Source of the DNA: Sphingobacteriales bacterium
Lineage (GTDB): Bacteria > Bacteroidota > Bacteroidia > Chitinophagales > Chitinophagaceae
Length of the DNA: 64,000 nucleotides
Assembly (NCBI GenBank): GCA_900299255.1
Contig: OMJB01000008.1
Coordinates: 19,195-83,194, forward strand
Direction of reading: 5' to 3'
In this document: piece by piece, positions 37,431-48,524 of the stretch
Layout of the letters: the number at the start of each line of letters is the position of its first letter
Numbering within the stretch: position 1 is the stretch's first letter
Program-made: the position numbers and the translations under genes
Notes under the pieces: model-generated
What the model was told of the DNA's origin: nothing
Seen by the model: the letters and a program-made list of their open reading frames with translations, nothing else
The model's database searches: none

Positions 37431-38375
37431 TCAGGCGGCTTTTGCCATTTTCTCCTTTCTTTTACGTGCATGGGCCTGGGCGGCATCTCTTACCCATTGC
37501 CCTTCTTCCCAGGCCTTGCGCCGGGTGTCGAGGCGTTGTTTGTTACAGGGGCCGTTGCCTTTTACCACATTTTTAAATTCTTCCCAGTTAATAGCGCCAA
37601 AGTCGTAATGCCCCCTTTCTTCATTCCATTTCAGGTCTTTATCAGGTACATCCAGTCCCAGCACTTTTGCCTGCTCCACAGTTACGTCAATAAACTTTTG
37701 CCTGAGTTCGTCGTTTGTCAGACGCTTTATTCGCCAGCGTACACTTTGCTCAGTGTGCGGGCTTTCGGCATCAGGTGGGCCAAACATCATCAATGACGGC
37801 CACCACCAACGGTTAAAAGCATCCTGTGCCATTTTTTTCTGAACTTCTGTTCCTTTTGCCAGAGTGAGCATAATCTCGAAACCCTGACGCTGGTGGAAAC
37901 TCTCTTCCTTGCACACGCGTACCATCGCTCTGGCATAAGGGCCATATGAAGTACGACATAGCGGTACCTGATTCATTATAGCAGCACCATCTACCAGCCA
38001 GCCTATTGCTCCCATATCGGCCCACGTGAGCGTAGGGTAGTTGAAAATGGATGAATATTTTGCTTTTCCGGTGTGCAGTTGATCATAGAGTTCATCGCGG
38101 CTTACGCCCAGTGTCTCTGCCGCACTATACAGATATAGCCCGTGGCCGGCCTCGTCCTGTACCTTTGCGAGCAATACTGCTTTTCTGCGCAGGCTGGGTG
38201 CTCTCGTTATCCAGTTGCCCTCTGGCAACATACCAATGATCTCACTGTGCGCATGCTGAGATATTTGCCGGATCAGTGTCTTGCGATAGTCATCAGGCAT
38301 CCAGTCTTTGGGTTCAATTGCAATATCATTATCAATTAGACTGTCGAAATGTTCCTGAAAAGAATGTACTGTCAT
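37431..38375 (-). CDS. paaA: 1,2-phenylacetyl-CoA epoxidase subunit PaaA
   Basis: [67 protein letters not shown]. Confidence 0.95.
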   Translation of the reverse strand: MTVHSFQEHFDSLIDNDIAIEPKDWMPDDYRKTLIRQISQHAHSEIIGMLPEGNWITRAPSLRRKAVLLAKVQDEAGHGLYLYSAAETLGVSRDELYDQLHTGKAKYSSIFNYPTLTWADMGAIGWLVDGAAIMNQVPLCRTSYGPYARAMVRVCKEESFHQRQGFEIMLTLAKGTEVQKKMAQDAFNRWWWPSLMMFGPPDAESPHTEQSVRWRIKRLTNDELRQKFIDVTVEQAKVLGLDVPDKDLKWNEERGHYDFGAINWEEFKNVVKGNGPCNKQRLDTRRKAWEEGQWVRDAAQAHARKRKEKMAKAA

Positions 38376-38452
38376 TAAAATTGATATTTATATCAACAAA
38401 TATACGCTAAATAGCGAAAACAGGGCGGGGGAACCCGGTGCGGGAAATAGGC

Positions 38453-40057
38453 CTATTGGTTTTTTTGATACAAAACAGTTCGTCGTGAGGCAGATGAATA
38501 AATCTGGTGGTAGCCTATATTTATTTCTGAATACAATTGCCTGAAATGCTCGTTTTTCGGGGCAGAAGAATCATAGCACCACATCAGTATGTAGTCAATA
38601 GTAACGCCTGTTTTGTTTTTGTAACTTTTTATATCAACATATGGCGGTTGCCCTTCAATCCCTTCAAACTGGCTTAAATGAGCATAGGGGTTTACGTTTT
38701 CTTTCCACAAAAGCGGGAAATAGCCCATATTGGCTTCGTAATTGTCCAAAATAATTACTGCCTTTGCTGCACCCAGATATTGCGCCGGATGCACAAACAA
38801 CCAGTTCTCGCCGGCAATTCTTTTTCCCTGTTCATCTATACCATTGAATGAGAAATTCAAAGGGAGTACAACTGAGTTCGGCTGAATATAGCCTGCGCAG
38901 GAGGTTATATCTGCCGCCCCCCTTGCCGCAGCCTGCCTCACGGGAATTCTAACTGTACTCAACGCCAGAAAATATACAAACAGCATTACGCCGGCTGTAT
39001 TTTTAATTTTGCCAGCCGGTAGCATATACCCTATGCAGCAAACCAAAGAAATAAAAACAAAAAGCTGCACTCTCATGCTGATCAGTATGAGCCGTCCAAG
39101 GAAATCTTCAGGAAAAAAGAGACAAACAAAACCTGCAAAAACCAGGGATGGAAACAGCCCGCTGTATTTGTTTATCTGTTTGGTGCGTATGTTAGCCACA
39201 AATGCAATCAGGAAAAAGATAATCAGGCTGACTCCGGTTATGGCAGCTAATAACTGCTCTGTTCCATCTATGTTTACTAAATAGATGAACTTTATTAACT
39301 CTAAAACCCGGTCGGGATAGATTCCTAATTTCAACTGCATTCCTCCTTGGTTCTCAGTAAACCATCGCATCAGTATAAGAAAGGGTGAAGCCAGAAGCAC
39401 TAGAAATGCGCCATTCCTGAAAAGTGGACGCAGGAAATTGTTTTTTGGATTTCCGTTTGCTTCTGCCCATGCAAAAGATATTGCCAGCAAAGCACAAGTG
39501 AAAGTACTGAAGGTAAATGCCAACAGATGCGTGAAAAATGCCAGAAAATTGAATGCAACAAATAGCAGTGCGTTGGAGATGTTTCTTTTTTCCAGAAACC
39601 GGATCCAGCTCCATATTGCCCAAAAATAAAACGCAATGCTAAATGCGTAGTTGTAAAAACCTTTTGATAATACATGATTGAAAACGAAAGTGAAGATGAT
39701 GAGCAGCCAGTATGATGATTGCCCGCTTATTTTTTTTAAAAGTAAAAGAAAACCAAACAGATAAAGCAATACATATACCGAGAGGAATATTTTCTCAGCA
39801 ACTGCCCCATTAAACAAAAAAAGTAAAACCGCTATTGCTACAGATGACAGCCAGTTTGGGTTGGGTAAATATTGTGCAGTAAAGAAACGATTGTAGAAAG
39901 TGGTGTTCTGATTGCTCCACAGGTCATGCAGTATTTTTGCATTGTTTACATGGCAGGGGCCGTCCCCGGTCAGGTAATATTCGGGCATCCATATCTGCAA
40001 CAGGCAAATCAGGAATCCTGCTGCCAGCAATATGTTTGTATAATTTCTGCCTTTCAT
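38453..40057 (-). CDS. Multi-pass membrane protein (glycosyltransferase 39/PMT-like superfamily, tentative)
   Basis: Long hydrophobic ORF; MPEYYLTGDGPCHVNNAKILHDLWSNQNTTFYNRFFTAQYLPNPNWLSSVAIAVLL. Confidence 0.6.
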   Translation of the reverse strand: MKGRNYTNILLAAGFLICLLQIWMPEYYLTGDGPCHVNNAKILHDLWSNQNTTFYNRFFTAQYLPNPNWLSSVAIAVLLFLFNGAVAEKIFLSVYVLLYLFGFLLLLKKISGQSSYWLLIIFTFVFNHVLSKGFYNYAFSIAFYFWAIWSWIRFLEKRNISNALLFVAFNFLAFFTHLLAFTFSTFTCALLAISFAWAEANGNPKNNFLRPLFRNGAFLVLLASPFLILMRWFTENQGGMQLKLGIYPDRVLELIKFIYLVNIDGTEQLLAAITGVSLIIFFLIAFVANIRTKQINKYSGLFPSLVFAGFVCLFFPEDFLGRLILISMRVQLFVFISLVCCIGYMLPAGKIKNTAGVMLFVYFLALSTVRIPVRQAAARGAADITSCAGYIQPNSVVLPLNFSFNGIDEQGKRIAGENWLFVHPAQYLGAAKAVIILDNYEANMGYFPLLWKENVNPYAHLSQFEGIEGQPPYVDIKSYKNKTGVTIDYILMWCYDSSAPKNEHFRQLYSEINIGYHQIYSSASRRTVLYQKNQ

Positions 40058-40156
40058 TTTATTAATTCACCATCCCGTGTTTGCATCAATGGCCAATTTA
40101 GTCAATTAAATCTGTGAAATCATACTATTCCAGGTAATGAAACTAAATTACCTATT

Positions 40157-43100
40157 TTACTGTGCAAACAGGAATTTAAGTGTTACGCCCGCCCGGGTGG
40201 TTGTTGTGGGGTAGGAGTTGGATACATATGGGATTGACTGCTGCCGGTCGTAGAAGAAATGCAGCGTCAGTTTCTGTGATACTGAATAATCAATGGTCGG
40301 TGATATCCTTATGACCTTTTGCCCCCTCGATACAACATTTATGTTGTTAGCCAGGAAAGTGTTGCTTGATTTGTCATCACGGAGCCCTATATCCAGTTTG
40401 CAGATCAGTTCGTTTTTAAGTTTCTTAACCCCTAGTATTTTTATTGGCAGTTTAATTCCTTTTTTTCTGAATCCGATTCCAATCACATATTCTGTACTTT
40501 CATTCTCGCCTATCTGGTAATCAATCAGGCTAAGGCTTTCCATTTTAGATTTTTTGACTTCCAGTTTAGCAGTTACATTGTTTTTGAAGGCCATGTCAAA
40601 TCCCAGCAGCGGAGTGAAAGCCTGCGAAATAGTTACGTTTGGTACCTGGAAGAATGGAATATAGTTGTGTGAGTTTGAATCCAGGAAAGAAGGGAATCCT
40701 AAGCCATACAGGTCATTAAACAATAGGCTCGAGCTGAATCCATTCATTGACATAGTGCCGGTATACCCATGATTCACTATGAAACTGGAGAATATACGCG
40801 AGAACAACGGAAGTTTGCTGAGCCCATTATAAGTCACTTTCCAGTTGGGCAGAGGTGTGAAATACTTAAACGGATTGTCCTGTATTTTATCATGTTTGTA
40901 ACTGAGCAATGGTGCACTCTCTGCGCTCTTGCCGGAGTATGCAGCGATAAACGAAGGTATCAGCACGTCCTGAGAAAAAGGCCCGTAACCTTTATAATAC
41001 CTGGGATTTGAGGGGTCGGGTACACCATGGGTGTAAGGATTGCTGGTGCCGAGCCGTTTTGAGATGATGGTTCTGCCGGCCAGGAATTCATTGTAAGTCG
41101 CTGAATTTACTCCCGTATTCGTAAACATCTTCTTTACGTTGACGTAAGAAATGTTGAATGATCCGTTTTCGTAAGGGTTCAGGTGATGGAATGAACTGTC
41201 TTTGTTGTAGCTTGTATCCGCATACAATTCGCTATGCGATTTGCTAAAGGTTTGTGTCAGTGAAAGGTCAATTCGGAAATCGCGGTGCGGCAGTACAGAT
41301 GCAGTAGCATTCAGATTGCGCGAATACGTTTGCTGGAACTGCCCATTAAAGAACGTATCCCTCGACAACCGGCCCGCGCTTGACTGCCTGGCCAACCAGT
41401 TTGCGTCGGGTTGGTATCCGTAAACAAAGTTGAAGCCGGGTGCCATTGAGTAATTATTCACACCCATAAAGCGTGTACTGTCCATATAACCAGGCAGAAT
41501 TGTGCCGGAAGTTTGTGTATAATTCAGCGTTACCCGGTTAACCATCGTCAGGATGTGGCCAGCAATTTCTTCAGTAGTGGAAAGTTCAGGTAATTTACTC
41601 CGCCTTGCTTTCCGGGCAGCTTTCCTTTCTGCTTTTTTCTTGGCTTTCTCAGCTGCCAGTTTGGCCTTTTCCTGTGCTTTGAGCACTTTAACCAATGAAT
41701 CAATCTGTTGATCGCTCATGTTGGCTGTATTTACGTTCTTAAGAATAGAGCCATATTTTTCAATTTTCGGATCTGTTACTTTATCGTCATCTTTTTCGTT
41801 ATCCTGATTTTTATTGTCCTTATCGTTTTTATTTACATTAGGTGCCTTGCCTGTACTGTCTTGTTTGCCAGGGGTGTCCTGATTCTTATTGCCTGCGGTG
41901 GTTTTGTCCTTGCTCCCGGCACCTGGGTCTGCACCCGGGTTTTTTTCTGTAGGATTCAGGTCAATAGATTTTTTATCTCCTGGCTTACGCAGGTCTTTCT
42001 CAGTTTTTTTTACATTGCTTGCAACAATCGAATTGCTGCTTGGTTTAGTTTCTTCCGTTTTTTTCGTTTTTGACCTTGGATTATTCAGTGCTTTCAGCCA
42101 TCTTGATTTATTATATAGCTGAGTCATATTGAGCTCTCCGGTCACAGTTTTGGTCTGAGTATTGCCCAGCGTATTGCCCAGCTCATAAGCAACTGGTGCA
42201 GCACCCGTCCATGAGTAATTGGCATTGTATCCCAGTCGCAGATTCATCCAGTCTGTCAGCGGCAGTTTTGCCAGTGGTACATTGTACGAGCTGTTAAATG
42301 TCTGGACATAAGATGTGTTATGGCCAAAAGTTGCAATGCGGTTCCAGAGGGAATCTCTTTTTTCAGCAGTATTGATACGGCCATAAGGTTCGTCAACTCT
42401 GGATATATTCGTTGCTGAATAATCCATTGAAAGCGACCTCATAATTTCCCAGCGAACGTTGTATGTTCGATTCCAAGTAAAGTTCTTATAAAAAGTAGCA
42501 GGGATGGTGTAGCCGCTGCCGTCATTGTAATCCCTCACTTTTGTTTCTTCATTGATTCGCGTCACATCGTTACGCATGGAAATGGAAGATGGAAGCGGAG
42601 TCAGGTTCACATCCTTGATAAGTGCGAACCACTTTGACCTTGATTTGATTATTCTCCTGAACGGCTCGATTGGTTTAGACTTGATGGCGTAAGTATAGCC
42701 CAGGCCGTATTTCTGCGTTTTAAGTTCGTCTTTTTCGATAGTCGGGTTGTGCTTCAGCTGATCGTTGTAGGAATAGCTGAAGTCAAAATTCTTAATACTC
42801 CACGGTTTCTTTGTTTTTTTAGCAGGTGCAGATGGATTGCCCTGAATTCGAACATTTGTAAGGTTGAAACTCTTTATTGAAGTAAAGTCCTGAGATACTT
42901 TTTTGATTGAGTCCCTTGTTGAAGCATCCTTTGCATTGTTCAGCTGGTCGCTCAGCAGCACATCCTGATTATAAGGGTCGTATTTAGGTGTGCTCACATT
43001 TTGAGTGTAGCCGAAGAACATAGGCAGTTGCACACCCCAATTACGCGGCATCATTTTGCCAAGGTTCAGATTGGTTGATGCATTATACTGATAGTAGTTA

Positions 43101-46100
43101 TCCTGCATTCTCTGGTCTATCTTCTGGTCAATGTTGCCATAGCCCGGTGTATGCATACTGCCTGACAGGTTTACATTTCCCAGGTCAGCCAATTGAACAG
43201 ATACCTTGCCGGCAGCGGCATAACCTGCATTGTCGTTTATTCCTGCAAGCCTGAGTTCATCAAACCACATTTCTATACATTTTGGCAAGCCATCATCTCC
43301 CGGAGTATGGATTGTTTTCTTAGGATTGTAAGCCCCAATCATCATGTTTTTTGCTGAACCAATATTAGGATTCCCGAGAACTCCAATTGTGTTGCCTTTT
43401 GAATCTTTCGTATAATAGGGGATTGTCACAGGCCATGCCTTTGAATCCCTCTCTTTCTTTGCATTCACCAGATCCTGCAGTACAATGTTTACTTCGTTTG
43501 CCGCAGGCCATATTTTTGTCGGGTCGGAAATGCCAGGTGCGGTTATAGTCAATGGCATCTGGTATTCGTAATAGTTATTGGTGAAGTCGCTTCCCAGCCT
43601 GATAAACGAACTAACATCAGCATCCTTTATGGGAGGGGCGCCGACAACTGACTCGGCGTGAACAAACATACGCAGGTAGCTATACTGGCGCATATCTACA
43701 TTTATCTCCTTATAAATTGCTCTCCTGTCATCTTCCTGCAGAGCGCATACTTTTAGCGATAGCGACTGTTCATTGAGTTGCAGGTATCCGCCACCACTCG
43801 CCTGGTTGGTGGTCAGCTGCCTGTTTACTCCAGGTGGAATGACATAAGGAATTGGTTGCCTGGTGCCATTTTCTTCAATGCTCACAGATGATACTGTCAT
43901 GTCCGTGAGCCCCTGGTTCACCTGCGGCAGGTTTTCACCGGCGCCTTTTAGTGAGTAGTTGTAGTTTCTCCACTGATTTCTGCCTAGTTCCAACGTGGCG
44001 AACCTCATAATTACGCTATCTTCCCAGCCACTTAAGAACATCCGTATAAACCGAATTGAACGGAAATCTGAAATTCCACCAATTTTATGGTCAAAATTTT
44101 GTACTGGTATTTTAAACTGGTACCATCTTTCAGGTTCAGTTTTTCCATTAGGTAATTTTACACCGGGGTTGTCTTGTATACTGATAATGTTGTTGGTTCC
44201 TACCTGCATATTCGGCGTGAAGTCAATGCGGTACTGGAAGTAACTCTCTGACTGGTTTAGTGTATTGTCCCTGTTAATATCTTCTGATTCGGGTATCGTA
44301 GTTCCCGAAGATGTGAATGATGCATTTGGTGACGTAATAGGGGAATTGCCCTGGGGGCTGTTGTACCGTTTGTACCTGCCAAGTACGCCAAGCCCTTTGC
44401 CGTTATTTACTGTATCATAATCGCCGCCTCTGTAAAAATGAAAGTTGTCATTTGCCGGATCCTGGTAAGCAGCTAAGTATGCCGGATTGGCAGCACCTAG
44501 TTTTTGCCTCAGCTGTACAAGAAAATCATTGAATTTATGCCGCTCGTCCAGCTGGGTAGGCATTGTAGCTGAGTCTGGCAGCCCGTCATAACCTACATCC
44601 TGTAGTTCTCTTGCCGACTGGTCATTATCGAATGCCCTGGTAATCTGCTGCTCAAATTTTGGTACATAACCAAATGCGGTTGTGTCCAGCTTTGACGCAT
44701 CAAATGGTGCAGGGATGCCATTTTCAAAAAACATCCTTGAATCTTTAAGTATGTCTTCAGAAACATCGCCAAGGTTAAAGAATAACGACCCTCCTTTTGC
44801 GTTTGGATTTGTATTTCCAGTGAAAGGGTCCATTACCCAAAACTGAATGTACTCTACATTCGATGCTTCAAAGTCTGTATTGTCAACCGGCCTGGTAATA
44901 CCCCCCCATCTTGTTTCAGGATACATCAGGGATCCGTCGTTATTGACATTAGTTGCGTCAAAGTTGTATGGCCCTCTATCTTTGGGGTAAAATCCCAGGT
45001 CAAAGGTTGAGAGGATGCTTTGGAAAGCTGTAAGGTTTTTGTTAGGAAAAACTTCTTTTGCCGACACCATCCTGATGAAATGTTGGTTGGGATCCTGCGA
45101 GACATAAGCCGGAGAACCGCTGCCGTTGTCTACAAGTGCCGGTTCGATATTGTACCATGCCAGCCTGCCGCGGTTATTACCTACTTTGAGCTGATCCTGT
45201 AGTGCCGCTTCAGGGAATAATATCTGGTTGTTCGGGCCTATTGCACCAAACGGTGTAGACGACATGGCCCAGCTTTGCGCCGGGAATTTAAGGTCGTAAC
45301 TGCTGCTGGTCCCTTCAAAATTATCAATATAGATCGCACCTTCGGGGTCCAGTGCGTCAATTTGTTTTGGATGCCCCGGCAGCAGTGCGGCAACTTCCAC
45401 ATTGCTGTTCAGGAAAGATGGGGAAGTTGTGGAGTATATTGGTAGTTTGTCAAGAGCACGGGTAAGCGCAGGGACTTCTGTCTGGTAGTTGGCGTCCAGC
45501 CCCAGTACAGTATTTTTGATAGGGTCTTCCCCATAGCTTACCTGCTGGGTAAACGGCCGTTCATTCAGCCTCATATAGGTTCCTCCGATGGTTAGCTTAT
45601 TGTTTACGTAATAGTCTAACCTGGTAGCCATGAAATTCTGCTGCTGGAATCCAAAAGTGGCATTGTCTTCATACTGGATATTGATTGGCACACCTGAATT
45701 TAATATCCCCGTATTCAGTATTTTTATCTTACCAAGATTATAATCCATGGAGTAATCCTGATTTTCCACAAGTTTTGTGCCTCCGGCAGAAACTGATACT
45801 GATCCCGGCGGTATATTGAAACCACCAAGGAATATGTCGGAAGAGGACGAAGATTTGTAGCTGCCCTTTAGTATGTAGCGGTCGGTTTGCTGCGATTGCT
45901 GTGCAACTGTTTTTGTGGAATCATACAATACCTGGAATATATACTTCTTATGCAATTGTGGATCCGGTGATGAACCCAAAGCGGTTTTGGATAGGTCATT
46001 GCCAAATGGTTCAAGAACAGGGAAGATAATCTTGCCCTGCTGTGTGTTGATGGTGATGCCCTCAACAAAGTCGAAAATGCCATCCGGTGAAGGCTCGTTT

Positions 46101-47839
46101 TGTGCATTTAGACGGTCCAGATTCAGTAAGCTCAAAAAAGGTATGCCTTTAGATGGCCCTTCCGGAAGGTACCTGATATCGCCTCCTGCTGGCTGCTGGT
46201 AAAGTACATTAAGAACAAAGTTGTCTTTGGAAACGCCCAGCCCACCCAGCGCATACACGTTCTTCATCATCAACTTCCATGTCGGAAGGCTTGGCCTTGC
46301 CGAGGTGCCTTTCAAGAGTTTCAGGAACATCACTTTTGAATTGGTCGAATCCGGCGGCAGGTCCGACGCAAATTCACCCACCTGGTATACCTTGCCTTTG
46401 TAGGTATACCTGAAGGCCACGCCCAGCACGTCTTCTGAGTTCATCTGCGTATTGAGCATGATGTAGCCTAGCTGGGGGTTAAAGGAATACTCGGAAGGTG
46501 AAAGCTGCCTGGCGGTTGTTGCTTCAAAATCCTGCCCTTGCACCAGCCCAAGTGATACCAGTGAATTGATTGCAGAACTCTGTAGCCTTCCGAATTGATT
46601 TTGAAGCAGTTCGCGGTAGAGGTAGTTTGAATTATTATCTGGCAATCCGCCACGCACAGCACTGGAAGGATTGTTTAACGCCTGATTATTTGGCTTGGAC
46701 TCACCAAGGTCCATAAAGCACTCTATATTTCTTACTCCGTTTACCACACCGTTTTTATTGGTGATCCATACTTCTATCTTACTGATGTTGATCTGGGAAT
46801 GAATCTTCGGAAAGTCCTGTAGCGCATAGTTGTAGTTGTCATGGAAATACTGCGACAGGAAGAAGTCACGGTTTTCTTCATATCCGCTGGCCTTAATGTT
46901 GATTTGCTGCGATTGGGCACCGCCCTGCACGGTAAGGCTTTTGCGCTGCGACTTTTGTTGCGAAACAACGCCTGTTACCCAGAGTTTACCAAACTGCAGC
47001 TGCATTTTTAGGCCAAACAGCGACTGAACGCCATTGATCAGATTGCTCTTTAACGGGAAGCTTACATTTCCTGCTTCAATTTTCTTGATCATTTCGTCTT
47101 CTTTTCCGCTATAGTCCAGTTTCTGAACATTCTGATAATCAAAAGTGGCTTTTGTGTTATTGCTGATATTCAGTTTCAGTTTGTCACCCACTGTTGCGAG
47201 CAAATTGATATTCATCTGCATATCAAAGTCAAACACGCCGTATTTCTGGGCACGCTGTGTAAGCGTGGGGTTTTTGATATTCTGCCAGTTGCCACCAAAA
47301 GTTACATCCACATTTCCCTGTGGCTTAACTGAGATGGTGTTGTTTCCAAAAATCCTGTCAAACAGCCCTTCTTTGTACATCTGCGGCAGTTCAGGCTTTT
47401 TGTTGAACAGCATCAGCCCATCCAGCCTGCGCTGCCAGTAGGCATCTTCGTCCTGCTTGCCCCTGTATTTTTCATATTCATCAAGCGTCAGGTACGTAGG
47501 GTTACGCAGAAAATCGTTGCCCAGCCTTTCGTTATAGTTATAGCGGTTGGAATCCGGATCGTATTCGAAACCTCTTTTAGCATTCTTTGGGTCATTCAGG
47601 TCAATGCTTTTAGGAATAGCATTGTCTATTACCGGATCACCTGTCCTGTCGTAAATTGGGAATTTAAGTTTACGGGAAGAATCATTTTTAGATACGCTGT
47701 CCTTTCCTGTCGTTGTATCAGGCTCGGATGCATGAAAAACAAAAAATGGCTTGTAGCCGCGCGCCGCAGTGTGGGCGATTACAGCGACCAGGGTAACAAA
47801 AATTAAAAATTTATATCCAAAATTACTATTCTCCTTCAA
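40157..47839 (-). CDS. sprA: Cell-surface protein SprA (T9SS outer-membrane translocon)
   Basis: 2560 aa; FGLKMQLQFGKLWVTGVVSQQKSQRKSLTVQGGAQSQQINIKASGYEENRDFFLSQYF, EGAIYIDNFEGTSSSYDLKFPAQSW; followed by ruvA as in many Bacteroidota. Confidence 0.95.
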   Translation of the reverse strand: MKENSNFGYKFLIFVTLVAVIAHTAARGYKPFFVFHASEPDTTTGKDSVSKNDSSRKLKFPIYDRTGDPVIDNAIPKSIDLNDPKNAKRGFEYDPDSNRYNYNERLGNDFLRNPTYLTLDEYEKYRGKQDEDAYWQRRLDGLMLFNKKPELPQMYKEGLFDRIFGNNTISVKPQGNVDVTFGGNWQNIKNPTLTQRAQKYGVFDFDMQMNINLLATVGDKLKLNISNNTKATFDYQNVQKLDYSGKEDEMIKKIEAGNVSFPLKSNLINGVQSLFGLKMQLQFGKLWVTGVVSQQKSQRKSLTVQGGAQSQQINIKASGYEENRDFFLSQYFHDNYNYALQDFPKIHSQINISKIEVWITNKNGVVNGVRNIECFMDLGESKPNNQALNNPSSAVRGGLPDNNSNYLYRELLQNQFGRLQSSAINSLVSLGLVQGQDFEATTARQLSPSEYSFNPQLGYIMLNTQMNSEDVLGVAFRYTYKGKVYQVGEFASDLPPDSTNSKVMFLKLLKGTSARPSLPTWKLMMKNVYALGGLGVSKDNFVLNVLYQQPAGGDIRYLPEGPSKGIPFLSLLNLDRLNAQNEPSPDGIFDFVEGITINTQQGKIIFPVLEPFGNDLSKTALGSSPDPQLHKKYIFQVLYDSTKTVAQQSQQTDRYILKGSYKSSSSSDIFLGGFNIPPGSVSVSAGGTKLVENQDYSMDYNLGKIKILNTGILNSGVPINIQYEDNATFGFQQQNFMATRLDYYVNNKLTIGGTYMRLNERPFTQQVSYGEDPIKNTVLGLDANYQTEVPALTRALDKLPIYSTTSPSFLNSNVEVAALLPGHPKQIDALDPEGAIYIDNFEGTSSSYDLKFPAQSWAMSSTPFGAIGPNNQILFPEAALQDQLKVGNNRGRLAWYNIEPALVDNGSGSPAYVSQDPNQHFIRMVSAKEVFPNKNLTAFQSILSTFDLGFYPKDRGPYNFDATNVNNDGSLMYPETRWGGITRPVDNTDFEASNVEYIQFWVMDPFTGNTNPNAKGGSLFFNLGDVSEDILKDSRMFFENGIPAPFDASKLDTTAFGYVPKFEQQITRAFDNDQSARELQDVGYDGLPDSATMPTQLDERHKFNDFLVQLRQKLGAANPAYLAAYQDPANDNFHFYRGGDYDTVNNGKGLGVLGRYKRYNSPQGNSPITSPNASFTSSGTTIPESEDINRDNTLNQSESYFQYRIDFTPNMQVGTNNIISIQDNPGVKLPNGKTEPERWYQFKIPVQNFDHKIGGISDFRSIRFIRMFLSGWEDSVIMRFATLELGRNQWRNYNYSLKGAGENLPQVNQGLTDMTVSSVSIEENGTRQPIPYVIPPGVNRQLTTNQASGGGYLQLNEQSLSLKVCALQEDDRRAIYKEINVDMRQYSYLRMFVHAESVVGAPPIKDADVSSFIRLGSDFTNNYYEYQMPLTITAPGISDPTKIWPAANEVNIVLQDLVNAKKERDSKAWPVTIPYYTKDSKGNTIGVLGNPNIGSAKNMMIGAYNPKKTIHTPGDDGLPKCIEMWFDELRLAGINDNAGYAAAGKVSVQLADLGNVNLSGSMHTPGYGNIDQKIDQRMQDNYYQYNASTNLNLGKMMPRNWGVQLPMFFGYTQNVSTPKYDPYNQDVLLSDQLNNAKDASTRDSIKKVSQDFTSIKSFNLTNVRIQGNPSAPAKKTKKPWSIKNFDFSYSYNDQLKHNPTIEKDELKTQKYGLGYTYAIKSKPIEPFRRIIKSRSKWFALIKDVNLTPLPSSISMRNDVTRINEETKVRDYNDGSGYTIPATFYKNFTWNRTYNVRWEIMRSLSMDYSATNISRVDEPYGRINTAEKRDSLWNRIATFGHNTSYVQTFNSSYNVPLAKLPLTDWMNLRLGYNANYSWTGAAPVAYELGNTLGNTQTKTVTGELNMTQLYNKSRWLKALNNPRSKTKKTEETKPSSNSIVASNVKKTEKDLRKPGDKKSIDLNPTEKNPGADPGAGSKDKTTAGNKNQDTPGKQDSTGKAPNVNKNDKDNKNQDNEKDDDKVTDPKIEKYGSILKNVNTANMSDQQIDSLVKVLKAQEKAKLAAEKAKKKAERKAARKARRSKLPELSTTEEIAGHILTMVNRVTLNYTQTSGTILPGYMDSTRFMGVNNYSMAPGFNFVYGYQPDANWLARQSSAGRLSRDTFFNGQFQQTYSRNLNATASVLPHRDFRIDLSLTQTFSKSHSELYADTSYNKDSSFHHLNPYENGSFNISYVNVKKMFTNTGVNSATYNEFLAGRTIISKRLGTSNPYTHGVPDPSNPRYYKGYGPFSQDVLIPSFIAAYSGKSAESAPLLSYKHDKIQDNPFKYFTPLPNWKVTYNGLSKLPLFSRIFSSFIVNHGYTGTMSMNGFSSSLLFNDLYGLGFPSFLDSNSHNYIPFFQVPNVTISQAFTPLLGFDMAFKNNVTAKLEVKKSKMESLSLIDYQIGENESTEYVIGIGFRKKGIKLPIKILGVKKLKNELICKLDIGLRDDKSSNTFLANNINVVSRGQKVIRISPTIDYSVSQKLTLHFFYDRQQSIPYVSNSYPTTTTRAGVTLKFLFAQ

Positions 47840-47858
47840 ACTCTTATTTTTACTGATT

Positions 47859-48437
47859 TTACAAAGCGCGAAGCGCCTGTTTGATCATATCTTCAATACT
47901 CAGCGACGAGATATTGTCGATTTTCTTTAATGCACCTTCTGCAGCACTTCGGTTGATACCTAAATTCACCAATGCTATTAACGCATCTTCCTGTGTTGTA
48001 TTGTGCTTTACAGTTGCCGGCCCCGATGTATTTTTCACTCCTGAAAGCTTTCCTTTCAGCTCCAGAATGATACGTTGGGCGGTCTTTCCGCCTATGCCTT
48101 TTACTTTTTCAAGCGCCTTGTTGTCTTCGTTGGATACTGCTCTTTCCAGTTCCTCAGGTGTTAGTGACGAAAGGATGATTCTCGCAGTTGCCGCACCCAC
48201 CCCGTTTATATTCAGCAGTTGCCTGAATGTTGCCCTTTCCTCCTCATCTGCAAAGCCGTAAAGCACCCACGCGTCTTCCCTTAACTGCAGGTGCGTAAAA
48301 AGCCGACATTGTTCTTTACTCTGGAGCTTTCCATATGTCTGTAAAGTAATATTCAGTTCATAGCCCACGCCACCCACTGCTAAAATGAGCAGTGATGGTG
48401 ATTTGTACACCAGTTCTCCTTCTAAATACGCAAACAT
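47859..48437 (-). CDS. ruvA: Holliday junction branch migration protein RuvA
   Basis: MFAYLEGELVYKSPSLLILAVGGVGYELNI, INGVGAATARIILSSL, VKGIGGKTAQRIILELKGKL. Confidence 0.95.
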   Translation of the reverse strand: MFAYLEGELVYKSPSLLILAVGGVGYELNITLQTYGKLQSKEQCRLFTHLQLREDAWVLYGFADEEERATFRQLLNINGVGAATARIILSSLTPEELERAVSNEDNKALEKVKGIGGKTAQRIILELKGKLSGVKNTSGPATVKHNTTQEDALIALVNLGINRSAAEGALKKIDNISSLSIEDMIKQALRAL

Positions 48438-48498
48438 TGCAGTATATTATTTTGTATTGCCAACAAGCGTTGAAGGCTCCTAGCCGAGCCAACATTAT

Positions 48499-48524
48499 AA
48501 AAAAATGGTATGATTGCTCATACC
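48499..48524 (-). terminator. Intrinsic terminator downstream of the ABC ATPase gene
   Basis: GGTATGA-TTGC-TCATACC stem with T-run on minus strand. Confidence 0.6.

Noticed and set aside
41708-42122. Two plus-strand ORFs (121 and 77 aa) opposite sprA
   Set aside because: Antisense to the Lys/Asp-rich low-complexity insert, which produces long Phe/Ile/Leu-rich open frames by composition.
40157-47839. The 2560-aa ORF as an exotic giant protein
   Set aside because: It is recognisable SprA, with the usual ruvA neighbour.
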